Shown here: in pieces, positions 22,637-35,176 of the stretch
Layout of the letters: every line of letters starts with the position of its first letter
Position numbering within the stretch: the stretch's first letter is position 1
Source of the DNA: Atriophallophorus winterbourni
Taxonomy: Eukaryota; Platyhelminthes; Trematoda; Plagiorchiida; Microphallidae
NCBI GenBank assembly: GCA_013407085.1
Contig: JACCGJ010016150.1
Location: 1 to 64,000 of the forward strand
DNA: 64,000 nucleotides
Reading direction: 5' to 3'
Position numbers and translations under genes: made by a program
Notes under the pieces: generated by a model
Told to the model about the DNA's origin: nothing
Databases searched by the model: none
Seen by the model: only the letters and a program-made list of their open reading frames with translations

Positions 22637-24235
22637 ACTTTCAGCTAAACCAATAAGAACAGCATCAAAATTTGTCGAAACATTAGCCGTTTTTTATTCA
22701 TCTGTCTGCAGTCCACGAGAACATGCTCTCTACTTCCCAATTAGTCCATTTTAACCAAGGTTGACATAGGTGAAATAAATGGCACGTCGAAACGCGTCTT
22801 TCAAGCATAACCCACTAAAGACAGAAAAGGCTCTTAGTACCAACTAACAAATCCGCTCATATTAAAGCAACGTACGCATTTGCTATACAAACCACTGACA
22901 TATTGCTTTAATCAAACACTGGTAAATGGTGTAATACTTATCGCTTGAGAACGTTGAATAACTATGCCTATTTATAAAAGAGGAAAGAAGTCTGATGTTT
23001 CTAGCTACCAGCCTATCACTTTGTTAGCTGCAATTCGCAAACAGTTCTAGAGCCTGATTGTTGACGATCTAATGCAACATTATCAAAATAATCAGTAACT
23101 CTACAGAAATCAAAACCGATTTAAACGGCATTATGTTCACTTATATAATTTATAGAAAACCTTGAACGATTGGACCCAAGCGGTAAATAAAGGACAAGAA
23201 ATTCAAGTGTGCTAGCTTATTATCTGCTACGCATTCGGTTTTTTAATTACAGCATATTACTATAGTAGCTGAAAAGGCTCGGTATCACCGGAAAGTTCTT
23301 GACATACCGCACTATCCAGGTACGTATTGATATTGCATTATCAAAACCAATTTTTGAATATAGCGGAGTACTTCAGGGTTCAGTCATTGGTCCAATCCAC
23401 TTTCAAGTCTACGTAAATGAAATACCAGAAATGGTTTGCTGTACACGTTGTTATTCGTGGTCGACATAAATATATACAGTGGTATCCGTTAGCCGTAATA
23501 ATATTTGCTATTACAGAATGATCTAGATACGATTAACATTTGGTCGTCGAAGAACAAAATACCTTTCATTTTCAGCAAATGCAAGCTAATGAATGTGGAA
23601 ATGTAATTAGATTTCACATACAAGATAGTTTTACACCTTTCTTAAAAATTGCAATAAAGTAATATAGTTTGGTTTTGTATAAGCTCCAGCTTAAAAAAAT
23701 TGGTTTCACACAAACACTGTCTATATGAAAGCATCACGTGTCCTCAAACTAATCAAAAGGATATTTGAAAATTTTCGCTGACTTTATTCCCACGGCTCAC
23801 GAATACATGTCTCAGATCAGTCATGAAATATGGTGTGCCGTACGGGTCTCCGATTTTCAAAAATGATGTAAAACTTATGCAGCGAATCCATCACCGCTCA
23901 ACAAAACTAATTCTCAACAATCGAAACAAGCATTACAAAAAAGGTTAGCTGACCTGAATTTATTTAACTTTGCCTGTCGACGAATCATAAAAGATCTTAT
24001 CTCACTTTATAAAATATTTCATACGCCGAACCATCTGTTACAGGGACATCTTTGTTATACTTAGAACAGGTTACCTTCTTCGATTAAATGGTATCAGTTT
24101 GAAACTCAATTATTTATTTATTCAATTATACATTTCGCATGTTGTTGTTTACCTTCTTTTTTTTACTTTTCGCCATCCTGTTTGTCCTTAGCTTAAGAAT
24201 TCTTAAAACATAGAAGCCTTGAGTTACTTTGAATT
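22637..24235 (+). mobile_element. Older CR1-like copy, right part
   Basis: It resumes the alignment to ORF2 at the position matching 20865 of the younger copy (TCAGCTAAACCAATAAGAAC against TCAGCTGGACCAACAACAAC). It runs through decayed versions of the KSPGADGI, SNYRPVT (22990-23040), block A, GVPQGSVLGP (about 23365-23400), FADD (about 23455) and EYGVQSWSP (about 23825) regions. It ends in a 3' UTR that matches the younger one (CGCCATCCTGTTTGTCCTTAGCTTAAGAATT). Point mutations and small indels are frequent throughout, so it is clearly older than the insert. Confidence 0.85.
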
Positions 24236-27020
24236 TCCATGAAGCGTGATTACTACCGTCAATAAATACCTGCCTCCCCATTACATTAATGCTAAGTTGA
24301 TGAACATCATCTCATCATAATTTTATTATTTAACTAACAAATGGGGTTATTTCTTTCTAATAATAATTTCATTTTGGAGTTTCGAGCATGGTTTAATGAA
24401 GAACATATACGATTCGTAGGTTATGATCACAAACGATATGACTTTAACGAATGTCTCCATCTCATGAAATCTATTGGATGTTACTAGATACAATGTATTG
24501 TCGAAAATTTAACAATACTTTACACATTATTTATCTTTTGTATGCTAATTGTTAATTATTATAAATCAACTATTTCGCTTCGGATTTCATTCTAGCTTGA
24601 AAGTGTACAGAAAACAAACCACTCTAGTCAATACTCCAAAATATTTATGTGAGAGGATATTAAATTCTCCGAAACATTCATCTGAATACCTAGACTTAGC
24701 GACGCCCTGAATATTACTCGTAGATTAATCACGTTTTAATACGCACGTTTAACTACACCACATCACATGTGAGAACGTAACGCGTGTGTTGAATTTATGA
24801 CAGCCATCTCATAATAACATTGTCGGTATTATTTCATCGTGTCAAAAATTGACAACGCTCTACATGTGGCAATATCGTATAACCATTAGCAACTTTCATT
24901 TCAGGAAACGATTAACACATTTAACGCACCTGATCAATATTGGTCGATATTAGAAATACCAACAAACCAGTTTGGTTAATTCACTACAAATTTCCGATTA
25001 GTAAAATATACTTGTCTTCCGTGGCCTCTTTGAAAACATTCAGACCAGTCGTATTTACTTCACAGAGAAATAGTCTAAATGTAAGAGAAAAACCATCCGT
25101 GTGCCAGTCAACAAACTATAGCAACTTTTGCAGGTGTCGTACTATCAACACTGCCAATCCAATCTTGCCGACATGAAGAGCAATGAATGAAAGAACGAAT
25201 GAGTGGCGGATTGGTATGGCTTATGATGGGTGAAAATTCGAGACAGTTGACGGTAAACCGACAGCTCCGCGTACCGAAACGGGTGGGGGTAGATAGGTGT
25301 AAAAAGTTTGGGAATGTACCAAAGGTGGGTAGTTTGTTTGAAAATTGGACGACGCATGACAGACAACCGCCGTGATGCGTTAGAAAGTGTGGGTAAAATA
25401 CCGTTTCGGTTACCCAGACATAGTGGTGCCAAAGGTAATAAAATCGTGCCCGGACATGGCAAGTTGATGAGGGCATTTGTTAGCCATTAACACCCAAGCT
25501 TTTATGGCTTGCTGTACAGGTTGCAAAAAGTGCGTGGTTCTGGGCATTGCAATTTGCGATGTATGCTACGAAACATTTTGCCTGATATTAATGCAATGAA
25601 ATCTTTAGACGAATTAAAATGTAAATTTTGGACAGAATTTTAGAATAAATTGTAGACAACAAATTGAATTGAAGCTTGTACTAATTTAATGACATAGTAC
25701 AAACGTCTGTGTGTATCAAAACTAGGGAGTGGGGCACATCTTGTATATTAAGGGGAGGAATACAAATCTCAGTGTTTTATATCGTGTTTACAAACAATTG
25801 AGTTTAGCGGAGCATCACGCACAAAATTACAAAGTATCTAAAACTAGCACTGTTTTCATTGAGATAAGCGTTTTCAATTTAGTCTCAATAGACACTTTTT
25901 CATTCAAATCTATAATAGATTTATAATAGCCTTCAAATAGCTAGACGCATAAATCAACTTCTCTTTCTGCGATTTCAACTCAGCATTGTGTTAAAATACC
26001 AGGAAAAGACTAGATAAACAGTCAAAACTGCCTTTGTATGTATCTTCGAAGTTGGTGGAACAATCAACTGTTGACTCATTTTTGCGCCATTGTTTTTATT
26101 GATTCTGCGACAGAGATCCTCTCATCTGCTACACCATAGTAACATTTTATTTGGGATTCACATTACTCACAATGTCCAATAAAACCTAATAATCATAAAA
26201 TCTTCCGTAAGTTAATCATGAGATTCCAGATTCAATAATTTATGGTCACAAAATGCATACACCTTTACAATTACTATAACATAATAAATAATCGTTCATG
26301 AAAAAGGAACAAAAATAATTAGGCAATGTCAAGTGTAGTCCAGTTGAATACATACCATGAGTCAATAGGCTGGTGTCGTTAAATCGTTATGCAATAAATA
26401 AGTGTTAAAATTTCGAATCAAATTTTTGAGGCTGGAAGTGGTGACAATAGTTTCGGTGAAGACATTCCAAAGGAAACATCGTTTAGCCTTGATGAGCGAG
26501 TTCTGTTATGTATAACATTATCGAACTCGTTGATTTCACATTGCAAGCAAAATGTGTATTGTAGCAATTGGATATAGAAAGCATAGTAATCCCACCACAG
26601 CTTGAAGAAAGGTTTCACAAAACTTGATTGATATAGAACTTACAAGATCCATTTCTAATATTAAGAAGCTCACAATTACATCGAATATATAAATTCACTT
26701 GAAGCGGAATATTTTCGTATGTGATCGCAATATCTTTTGGTTTATAGCAAAATAATAAATTTTAAGGGTAAAGAATATACACAACTATACCAATTTTTAC
26801 ATTGTATCTTTTGCACTCATATTTACTTAGCGTCAATTTTGTTTAGAAGTGAGGTGCTTTGGCATTTTTCGCAAATTAAGTGGTAAGTAAAAGTGCAGAT
26901 CCTAGCATACGTTCCATAGGTATTCGAACATTTACGCCTGATATAACAGTGTCATAACAGATTGTTTAATTGACAGCGATTGATATACGGTGATAGAAAT
27001 GCGTGTAAATGAGCATTTTA
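24236..27020. other. Unassigned DNA with a GC-richer patch
   Basis: At 25108-25490, open frames overlap on both strands (122 and 105 codons on minus, 62 and 60 on plus). They show no domain, no signal peptide I trust and no repeat match, so I do not call a gene. The rest is AT-rich with nothing recognised. Confidence 0.35.
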
Positions 27021-27025
27021 TCATC

Positions 27026-27245
27026 ATCATTGGTTTAAACCCAATCTACATGTATTTGGGCAGGTTGATCGAGCCAGCCTTATCCAACAGTGGCATACAA
27101 GCGCAACTTGTTTAACATTCTTCCACTGTCTCAAGCGCATGAGGATCCTGATCCTACTGCCCCGACCTGATGAATGCAAACAGCACCAAACCTATCGTGG
27201 TGTGTGTGTGTGTCTGATGGAAATGCTTGCAAATGAGCATTTTAC
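27026..27245 (+). repeat. Family B hammerhead repeat, decayed ribozyme (B2)
   Basis: The order on the plus strand is tail GCATACAAGCGCAACTTG, then GATCCTGATCC, then a hammerhead-like segment (27163-27202), then (GT)n and GGAAATGCTTGCAAATGAGC. Ahead of the tail lie GGTTTAAACCCA and GGTTGATCGAGCCAGCC (decayed hairpin). The ribozyme core has CTGATGA intact, but GAAA is CAAA and stem II has an A-C mismatch (AUGC/GCAC). It is unlikely to cleave. Confidence 0.75.
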
Positions 27246-27357
27246 TTCCATTTTAATTTTTCGCGATTCTCAATTCACAGGATTAACATTTTATTCATTA
27301 TTCATTTTTCCAAGATAAATGGCGGAATTCATGTTATTGCGCATAAAAATTTGTAAT

Positions 27358-27485
27358 CAGATTCTAACGAAAGTATTCTCTTTGATAAGTTACAAATGAC
27401 CCGCCAAATTTCAACAATTTCAATTTGTATTTGAGGCTTGGTTGACACATCAAAAGGCCCGAACAAATTGCCGATTGACTTATTT
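27358..27485 (+). repeat. 125-bp direct repeat, copy 1
   Basis: It is highly similar to 29298-29425: shared blocks TATTCTCTTTGATAAGTTA, ATGACCCGCCAAATTTCAAC, TATTTGAGG and TTGGTTGACACATC. The two copies are 1941 bp apart in the same orientation. No coding potential or known family is recognised. Confidence 0.85.
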
Positions 27486-29297
27486 TATGTTTTGGATTTA
27501 ATATTGATTTTTCAGCGATTTCTCAAGGAGAAAATGACGGTTTAGATGCATTACTTTGTCCGTGATGAGATACTGCGACGATACGTAATATAATTATGCT
27601 AAAATAATAACGTTTGTAAACACCTGCGAAAGCCAGGTTCACGTGAATTCATGGGCATTTATGTCAGAGCAATATGATATTTTTCGCTTTTCATTGTTAA
27701 TCTTCCACATTTTATATTGAAACTTCGATCATTTTTGTTTATTATTCACTTTTATGATTAAATAATAATAATTTTTTTTCGCTAGCTTAAATTTTATTGT
27801 ATATACAACTTGTGTAAGTAAAATTATCTTACGTTAATTGTGAAACCATTCTAAACCTGGTCTTTATCCGCGTTGCAAGTAAAGTTGGACAGCAAAGAGC
27901 TCCAATCGCTTATTCATTTTCCTGTCTCATTAACGTGAGGCTACCTTCTGGCTACACGTGAAGTCAAACAAGCCATTGTGGCCTGATTCCGTGCCAACCA
28001 ATAATCGCGAATGTCCGCTCAAGGACATTCGGAAGGTTGTAACTTTTTCGTGTTGTTACAAATTTGAACTTCACGTCATTCAGGCGGTTAATGTGGGACA
28101 TGGTCTAACGCCGATGTGAAGAAATTCGTTACTTGTCATGGGAATGCGGCTGATTAAAGTTGATCGCCACCGGATTTCGATAATTTCACCGATAAATAAA
28201 AAGTTCACAGCTGCATGAATGATTATAAATTTCACATGGGAATTTGAAATAATTCGCGAGCAATTACTCCAGTTACGATTCAAAGGAACTTAGCACTTTT
28301 ATTGCTGAATTCGTATGATTTCTAATGACTTTTAATTCGGAGTTCAACGAATATTGGTTTGACACAGATGTTTTCCAGTGATTCTGAAATACCCTGAAAT
28401 AAATTTTGATTGTCAGTTTTGCATGCATAGCAATACATTGAAGGAAAACATGTTCTATGAAAACCGATTAACACAAGAGATAAGTAGTATGGGACTCAGT
28501 GAGTTTTGAGGAAAACAATTAGATAGCACATGATTTTCACATACAGTAATTCAAACACTAATCCTGTATACAACTTTTCCTACATGGATTTCTCAGAAAG
28601 TGGCTGATTTACGTAAACAGATGTGATACACTGCGAGGATAAATGTACATTGCTAGGTATTTCTACTCAATGTTTATCTGTGTGCTGTAAATTTTGCCAA
28701 TTACATATGTTCTAGTATCAGCAATCGTTGAAAGACTTAAATTGAAGTTGGGCATATTCATACGACAACCCGTTTAGTGAGGAATGCAAGCTCAGATCCG
28801 CCCGCATCTAATGAAGCCAAACTTACAATATATCGCTGAACAATGATTTTACTCACGTCTCCCGCTTATATAGTCCACAAATTTGTTTGATCATTTATAG
28901 TCGCTTTACTGTCGATTAATTATTATTCACCATTTGAACACCGTTAGTGTTTGCAAGAACATTATTTTGTAGTAGCTTCTCCTCATAACATTGCTTACAA
29001 CTGGACCATTGTTTCAAGGCACAGTGAACCTAATCTTGTGATGCCACATCGTTCACGAAATGGCAACACTCTCCTTCGTGTTCGCCAATTGCGTGAAATT
29101 CATTGAAACGAAATACTCCAATATTTTATATTAAAATACCTTACGATAAATGGAGTGATATCCGACAAACTTTTGAGATGATGAACATTGTATTACGAGT
29201 TATTTCACTTTGAATGCGATAAACTCAAATAAGTCGATTGTCCTGTTTCAGCACTAACGTTGAATTCCTTCATTATGCGTGGATCTGGTGCTTGCAG
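27486..29297. other. Unassigned AT-rich DNA between the 125-bp repeats
   Basis: No ORF with a recognisable domain. If the two flanking repeats are terminal repeats, this would be the internal part, but I see no coding or primer-binding evidence for that. Confidence 0.35.
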
Positions 29298-29425
29298 TGA
29301 GATTTTAACAAACATATTCTCTTTGATAAGTTAGAAATGACCCGCCAAATTTCAACAATTTCAATTAGTATTTGAGGGTTGGTTGACACATCGAAATGCC
29401 AGATCATATTGCTGATTGAATTAGT
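29298..29425 (+). repeat. 125-bp direct repeat, copy 2
   Basis: Partner of 27358-27485 (same blocks, same orientation). It has scattered substitutions rather than indels, so the copies are fairly close relatives. Confidence 0.85.
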
Positions 29426-29895
29426 TAATGCATATAACTCTCTTGAACAATAAAGGAGAATCAGCTGACCAATCAAGTCAAATAAATTTATTCTCATATT
29501 TATGAAATGTCTAGAAAATTTAATGGCTTCTTACTCATAATCTCTCGACTTCAAACGTATTCTTATGTTTTACTTAAGAAATCCTTGTCATAATGCAATG
29601 TATACTGCTTTACAACCCTGGACGAAAAAGTACTTTAATTAATTAATTAAATACTTTACTCTACTGGTTACTTCAATCAGTGTTATGCAATTCACTGTGT
29701 TCTCATACATACGATGCAAAAATCATAGCACGAATAGTATGAATTTAGCGAAATATGAAACAAACATCAGCGTAGCTTTCAATCACACGATGCATTAATC
29801 CAAATAATTCATCGCAGGATGTATTACCATTAAAGCCTAATGCTGATATGATAGAATTCGAGCCTAATCTTAGCGCACTGATGTTTGAAATTGTA
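29426..29895. other. AT-rich DNA, nothing recognised
   Basis: No repeat or ORF of note. A short AATTAATTAATTAA run lies at about 29638. Confidence 0.4.
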
Positions 29896-29899
29896 AGTC

Positions 29900-30125
29900 G
29901 CTGTTGTATAAAGGTGGCACGACCAACCTGTTCAATCACACGCGCCCAACCATATTTAGATGATATAAAACCACGGGCTCGAACAAAATATCCACATTTG
30001 CAGTTCCATTACACACTCTCCATGACCGGTTTCAGGCTATTTGCGCTTAAAACGTAGTAGCAGTACTGTCAGGATCCGCGGCCTTGAAAGAGTGGTGAAA
30101 GCTTAAACAATTTATGAACTTGTAA
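29900..30125 (-). repeat. Family B hammerhead repeat, decayed (B3)
   Basis: It has the hairpin-like GGTGGCACGACCAACC at 29913-29928, then TTCAATCACA, and a minus-strand ribozyme remnant around 30012-30062. There GAAACCGGTC (stem III and cleavage triplet) is kept but the CUGAUGA box is lost. It ends in GGATCCGCGGCCTTGAAAG and a decayed tail. Confidence 0.7.
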
Positions 30126-32138
30126 TATACCGATCTCAGGCTGTTTTATTTATGCGTACCCGTTCCAATCACGTAAGATTCATTTCCTTCCAGCCGGTAC
30201 ATTAATCAGAAAAATATCTAACGTTGAGTCAAAAATTCAATTTTTTTTCAGTTTTTGAACCTAAACGTTAAATCCAACATCTTAAATGGAATATAAAGCC
30301 ATCCGATTCTATTTTGAGTGAATGATTTCGAAAACGAGTTAAGGATTCTGATCGTACTGTCCCTACAGACAGAACAACACCGGCCGTGGATTTTGTTTTA
30401 GCAGAGGAATTTTATTTTTCTCCCAGTCGCTAAACTTAAGTGTTGAAAAAGGCTCATTTTAGGAACAATGAGGCTACTTCTATTTTCCTTAGATTCTCAA
30501 ATTGATAAAATTGAATAAAACTGCTATTCCCGTGTAAAAGATGATGAACTAACTGCAATAACTCATCATCGTGTTTTTTTAACTGCCGTTCGCAGTGATA
30601 AAGCCTAAATTCAATCCGAGAGGTTGCAGAAACCAGTGGATACAAGAAAACGATGGGGAACAAAAACTTGAGGTCAACCGCTCATATAAAACATCAAATG
30701 GCAACATCGAAAATTTGAACAACTTTTCTGAGGTTATTGACGCTCACCGACATTAGGCATATTAAGATTTTATTACACACGTCCGTGTCTCATGTCTTAC
30801 AATTCGGTCAGCGTATTGATCAAACAATAAATTGAACCACGTGATAAATTTATTGCAATTAAAATATTTGATGGAACTATCTTGCCTTATGGCGAAGTGG
30901 ATTTTTCCATAAAATCATTGTACCATCAGGAATTGAATTTCTACCATGCTCTTTGCCAATATAAATGATGAAAATCTAAAACAAATGGGTTGTTAAAATT
31001 ATGATCACCGTTACAGCGTTGCATATATTCAGTCTAATCGATAAATTGCCATATTGTTCTGATTGTTCAGCTGTCCGAGTGTTTGCAGTTTGAATGATCA
31101 CCGACATCAATAAGAGACTAATATCACTCACGAAATGCTTCAGCCGTGTCACGCGCTTACAGACCTTATGGCGACCAGTTTTCGCCCACCCACACTGAGC
31201 GTTTTTACTAGGTGGCCAGAGAGACAGGGCGCGCGGGAAGAGAGGGAGAGGGAGAAAGGACCGCGCACATGGTAGATATAACTGGAGTGATTGCTTTAAC
31301 GGATCCGTGAAACAAGCGGACAGCAATAACAAACACCGTAGTCCTCACAGCCGTACTGACAGCTGATGTGACTTCAATCGTGACAGCCCATCCATCAAAG
31401 TGGAAATAAGGCTTGGGAAATAGGACGGAAATAAAGCAAGGCCGCCAGACAATGTACCATTTTCAATGCGTCTTTGCCACCCACCGCACCGTGATCGAAA
31501 CAAAACAGTTGTCACTGGAGAAATGTCAGATCACTTGGACAAATGATTTATGGTTCACACCATCAGTGAACGATTTAACACCTTCAATCATTCCATCTTT
31601 GTGGAACAAGCGAAAGCGGAGGATTTCAATTGAAGCGAAATTGTAACGTTTCAATTGCACCACTAGAATTCTTTTGTACAATTTTTACGAATAGCTCGTC
31701 CACTGCCCACAAGTGCACAGCTAATGAGGCAAGTAATTGGCAACTATTCCAGCAGCTGATTGAAATATGCACGGCTGGTGGTTTTGAGGCTGGTTACAAA
31801 TGTGAAATTAAACTATGAGACCACTCAAATATTAGGAATTTTAAAGGGTGTGTCCACTTCAGTATGCTTTACGAGATTGCCATATCAATCACTTTCCCTT
31901 CTTTTGAGAAAAAATCTAATAGTTTTCTTTTTAAAGTCAGTTGACAACTTATTTGAAAAATGTTTTTTCAAAGAAAGGCAATATATCTAAATAGAGTTTA
32001 TCCTTTTTGTGAAATCAATCACAATCCAAATCATCTAACATATGTATTCTTAACCAGTTAATAATAGGCATTTGTCGTAAAAGTTTATAAATATATCCCC
32101 GAAAGTTTTATGATTATTTAAGTGATTTACATCGCGAT

Positions 32139-32172
<34 letters not shown>

Positions 32173-32784
32173 CCTTTAGGAATCTCGTGCCTTTGAAACT
32201 CTATATGAATATACTAATCAGGAAATAAATTCTTCTATCTTGAAAACCCATATTATTGAAGAATCGAAAATAATTAATCGCATCAAATTTTTCCGTTCGT
32301 ATAGCAAGAACAAAGTTTTCTTATCGGTGTATATTTCACGTTAAAACTCATTTGGCATTAATCAGAACCACATACTGCAGTAATTATTGAATGCTGACAG
32401 CAATTAAGGAAAGGATTCGAATTTGCATTCGTTGTTATGTAAAGGAGTTAAAAACCAACATATGTAGAGATTTGATTACAAGGCGGAATGTTTTGAAATA
32501 CAATGCTAAGTCAATGTAGAAACTTACTTTTTGAAACGAAATAGATTAGCTAGTAGATATTAAATTTTAAATAGTTCCGCATATTGAAAGCTATAATTTG
32601 ACTTTTGAGCATGCTAGTGAACTATTTGAAGCTAACCTTTTAGCTGTTCCGACACGGTAAAAAGTTTTGTACTTATTTGTCTAGTGATCTTTATTGTAGT
32701 TTTTTTTCGTTATTTCGTTAGTTTAATCAATACCAGGAAATTTTCTCCTTCCCATATATTCAATTCTGTTGAAAAAGTCGTTAT
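30126..32784. other. Unassigned DNA
   Basis: A GC- and purine-rich stretch (31200-31265) and open frames of 60-118 codons (for example minus 30976-31332) are present. None carries a motif or context I can name. Confidence 0.35.
32141..32170. repeat. (AT)n microsatellite
   Basis: Uninterrupted AT dinucleotide run of 30 bases. Confidence 0.95.
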
Positions 32785-33240
32785 TGCATGTATTTGCATC
32801 ACACATACACACCAAGACCAGGTTTCGTGCTGTGAGCACTATCTGAAAAGGACGGTACGAACAAGATCCACGTGTTTTGAAACACTGGAGAAATGGTAAA
32901 CAAGATTTGATCTTGTAAGCCATTGTTAGATAAGGCTGACACAAATAACCTGTTCAATCACAAGTGGTCACATAGGTTTAGATGGGGTAAACCTACGGTC
33001 TTTCAAATAATCCGTATTTGCGGTTTGGTGTTACTTACGCTAATTAGGTAGGAACAGTCCAATCGAAAACCGTATGCCTTAAACCAGTGAAGAATTGGTA
33101 AATGAAGTGTGAACTTGTTGCGCTTGTATGACACTTTTGGTTAAGGTTGGTACGACCAACCTGCTCAATCACATGAGACCCCACTCATGTAGACTGGGTT
33201 TAAAACCCATGACCATGAATATAAAAGCTCATTTGCATGC
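32785..33240 (-). repeat. Family B hammerhead repeat, head-to-tail array (B4)
   Basis: Parts of three consecutive units lie in one orientation. A ribozyme-bearing part is at 32790-32905. A second unit starts at CTTGTAAGCCATTG (32912). A third starts at CTTGTATGACAC (33123), giving a 211-nt step. The third has the perfect hairpin GGTTGGTACGACCAACC (33145-33161). The minus-strand ribozyme at about 32806-32855 keeps GAAACCTGGTC but has a mutated first core box (CAGATAG). The one near 33010-33060 is more decayed. Confidence 0.8.
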
Positions 33241-33390
33241 ATGCATTTGTGTGTGTGATGGAGATACATGCAAATGAGCTTTTATATAGAAGTGTGAACT
33301 TGTTATCCATTGTTGGGTAAGGCTGACAAGATCAAACACGTGATTGAACAGGTTTGCCGTGCCAGTCTTAACCAACAGTGGCATAAAATT
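33219..33390 (+). repeat. Family B repeat in inverted orientation (fold-back)
   Basis: A 21-bp perfect inverted repeat (33219-33239 against 33267-33287) flanks a GTGTGTGTGATGG spacer. Beyond it, GTGATTGAACAGG, a decayed hairpin and CCAACAGTGGCATAAA (to 33390) read as a family B unit facing the opposite way to the array on the left. The two arms could fold into a long hairpin in RNA. Confidence 0.75.
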
Positions 33391-35119
33391 TCTGACGTAC
33401 ACCGTCTACTTTTAATGGCACTGTTGTGATGTGTTAACTCAAATTTGTTTTTCTCACTTTGCTTTTTCTCTACTCTTGCCTGGTTTTAGCACATTACATC
33501 TTATTTTTTCTGTCCCCATTTTAATAAGAGGGACATTAAATGATCTGAGAACATGTGTAAAATAAACGTTTCGTGGAATGAACTCAAAATCGAAATGATT
33601 ATTGCAAACACCAATCATCCGCTATAATACTATATAATTAAATGTAATTCTTTATCTATTGCTTTCCAACTATAAAAAATGGTCTGTAACTATTTGGTAC
33701 CTGACAATGTCATAAAATATACGCATCCTCAAAGCACATTTGTATCCAGGTATCTTCGTTAAAAGGAGGTTATTATTACGAAAATTCGACAAATTCTAAC
33801 AACATTGTGTCATCCGTAATAGTTTCATTGTTTTTATATCCCTTGAACTATAACATGGCCACCTTCTGTGGTTGGTTTTATTATTTTTGCAATTATTCTA
33901 AACTATATTATATAGTAAAATATATGAAATTGTACTCGAGAGGTAAAGGTTCGATTGGCCCATTTTTGATCGTGATCATTTTAGGAAACGATAAATTAAA
34001 CAAGATGATTTCATATTTTGATATGATAATTGAAAATTGGATTAGAAGAGGAGATAATTTCACTCGTCTCTATCCACGCTGAAGAAACGAGTGTTTACAG
34101 CACAGTGGCAGCTGCGCCTTGCAGAACCGCCGCTGTTGTCACGATGGCTGATGAGAAAATGAGTACAGGCCCCATGTGTCCTAATTATTTTAGCCCAAAC
34201 TGTCTTGTTAATAGATCAAAATTGTTGTTTTGCACCTGCGTCTTCAAATTGGCCATAGCAACGTTATTTTATGCTGCAATTTAACTGAAAATTAACCGAT
34301 TTTACCTTGCACTAATCACCTGGTCATCTGCAGGACCACCACAACTGGATTCTTGTTGCGTCTAAGAAGATTGCTTCATTGTCTTTGAAGAATGAAGCAT
34401 TTAAAGAATGTGCCGAAAGCTTTTTCACCAGCCAAAACAAGTAGATGGATGATGACGCTAGAACGATTTTGATCCTGATCAAATAATTTAGTTCATCTAT
34501 AACACCATTAAGTTTGCATCGGTGTCGCGTGACATGTCAAATTCTTCTAAGTGACGTGTTGAGTAAAAAGGCTCGGTGCCAAAACTTGGTGAATGCGTGA
34601 GACCACAAACATCGCCTAGATATCATTGCGGTATTGTCAAAAGTACATTTCAAGGCATGGATCAAAATGAAATCAGTATCAACGTAACACAACTTGCATG
34701 TTTCTTTCGAATTAGAGTGGGGGGAAATAATTTTGGGAAAATATATATATTCGGACGTAAAACAAATTCACAATTGTGAAAGGTTTATATTAAATCAAAC
34801 TATACACACAAATAATAAAAAGACATTGTTTAAACTTTTCATAATGAAAAAATGAAAACCGCAAACGATCGATTTATCGATGAAAATCCCTCCCGAAAAT
34901 CTAAACTTCTCCACTTGGAATACAATGCTCAACATTGGAAAATATTGGCAATATTAGCACTCTGCATTTGTGTTTCGGAACATATATTAGAGCTTATTTA
35001 CTCAATATTAGGTAATATTGTTTAAATCTAAATTTCTTAACCTGTTTCTCTATTTTTGATAAAGGAATAATAGTTTTGTTTGATGCCGCAATATTTACAA
35101 AATCTCTGGGTAGAATGTG

Positions 35120-35176
35120 CTATATATATATATATATATATTATATATATTATATATATATATATATGATATATAC
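35120..35176. repeat. Imperfect (TA)n microsatellite
   Basis: TA run broken twice by TT. It is the cause of the Tyr/Ile repeats in short overlapping open frames here, which are not genes. Confidence 0.95.

Noticed and set aside
27358..29425. LTR retrotransposon bounded by the 125-bp repeats
   Set aside because: No gag, protease, integrase or RT reading lies between them, and no primer-binding site was seen.
34145..34170. CTGATGAG at 34149 as a hammerhead
   Set aside because: No stem II partner and no second core box nearby.
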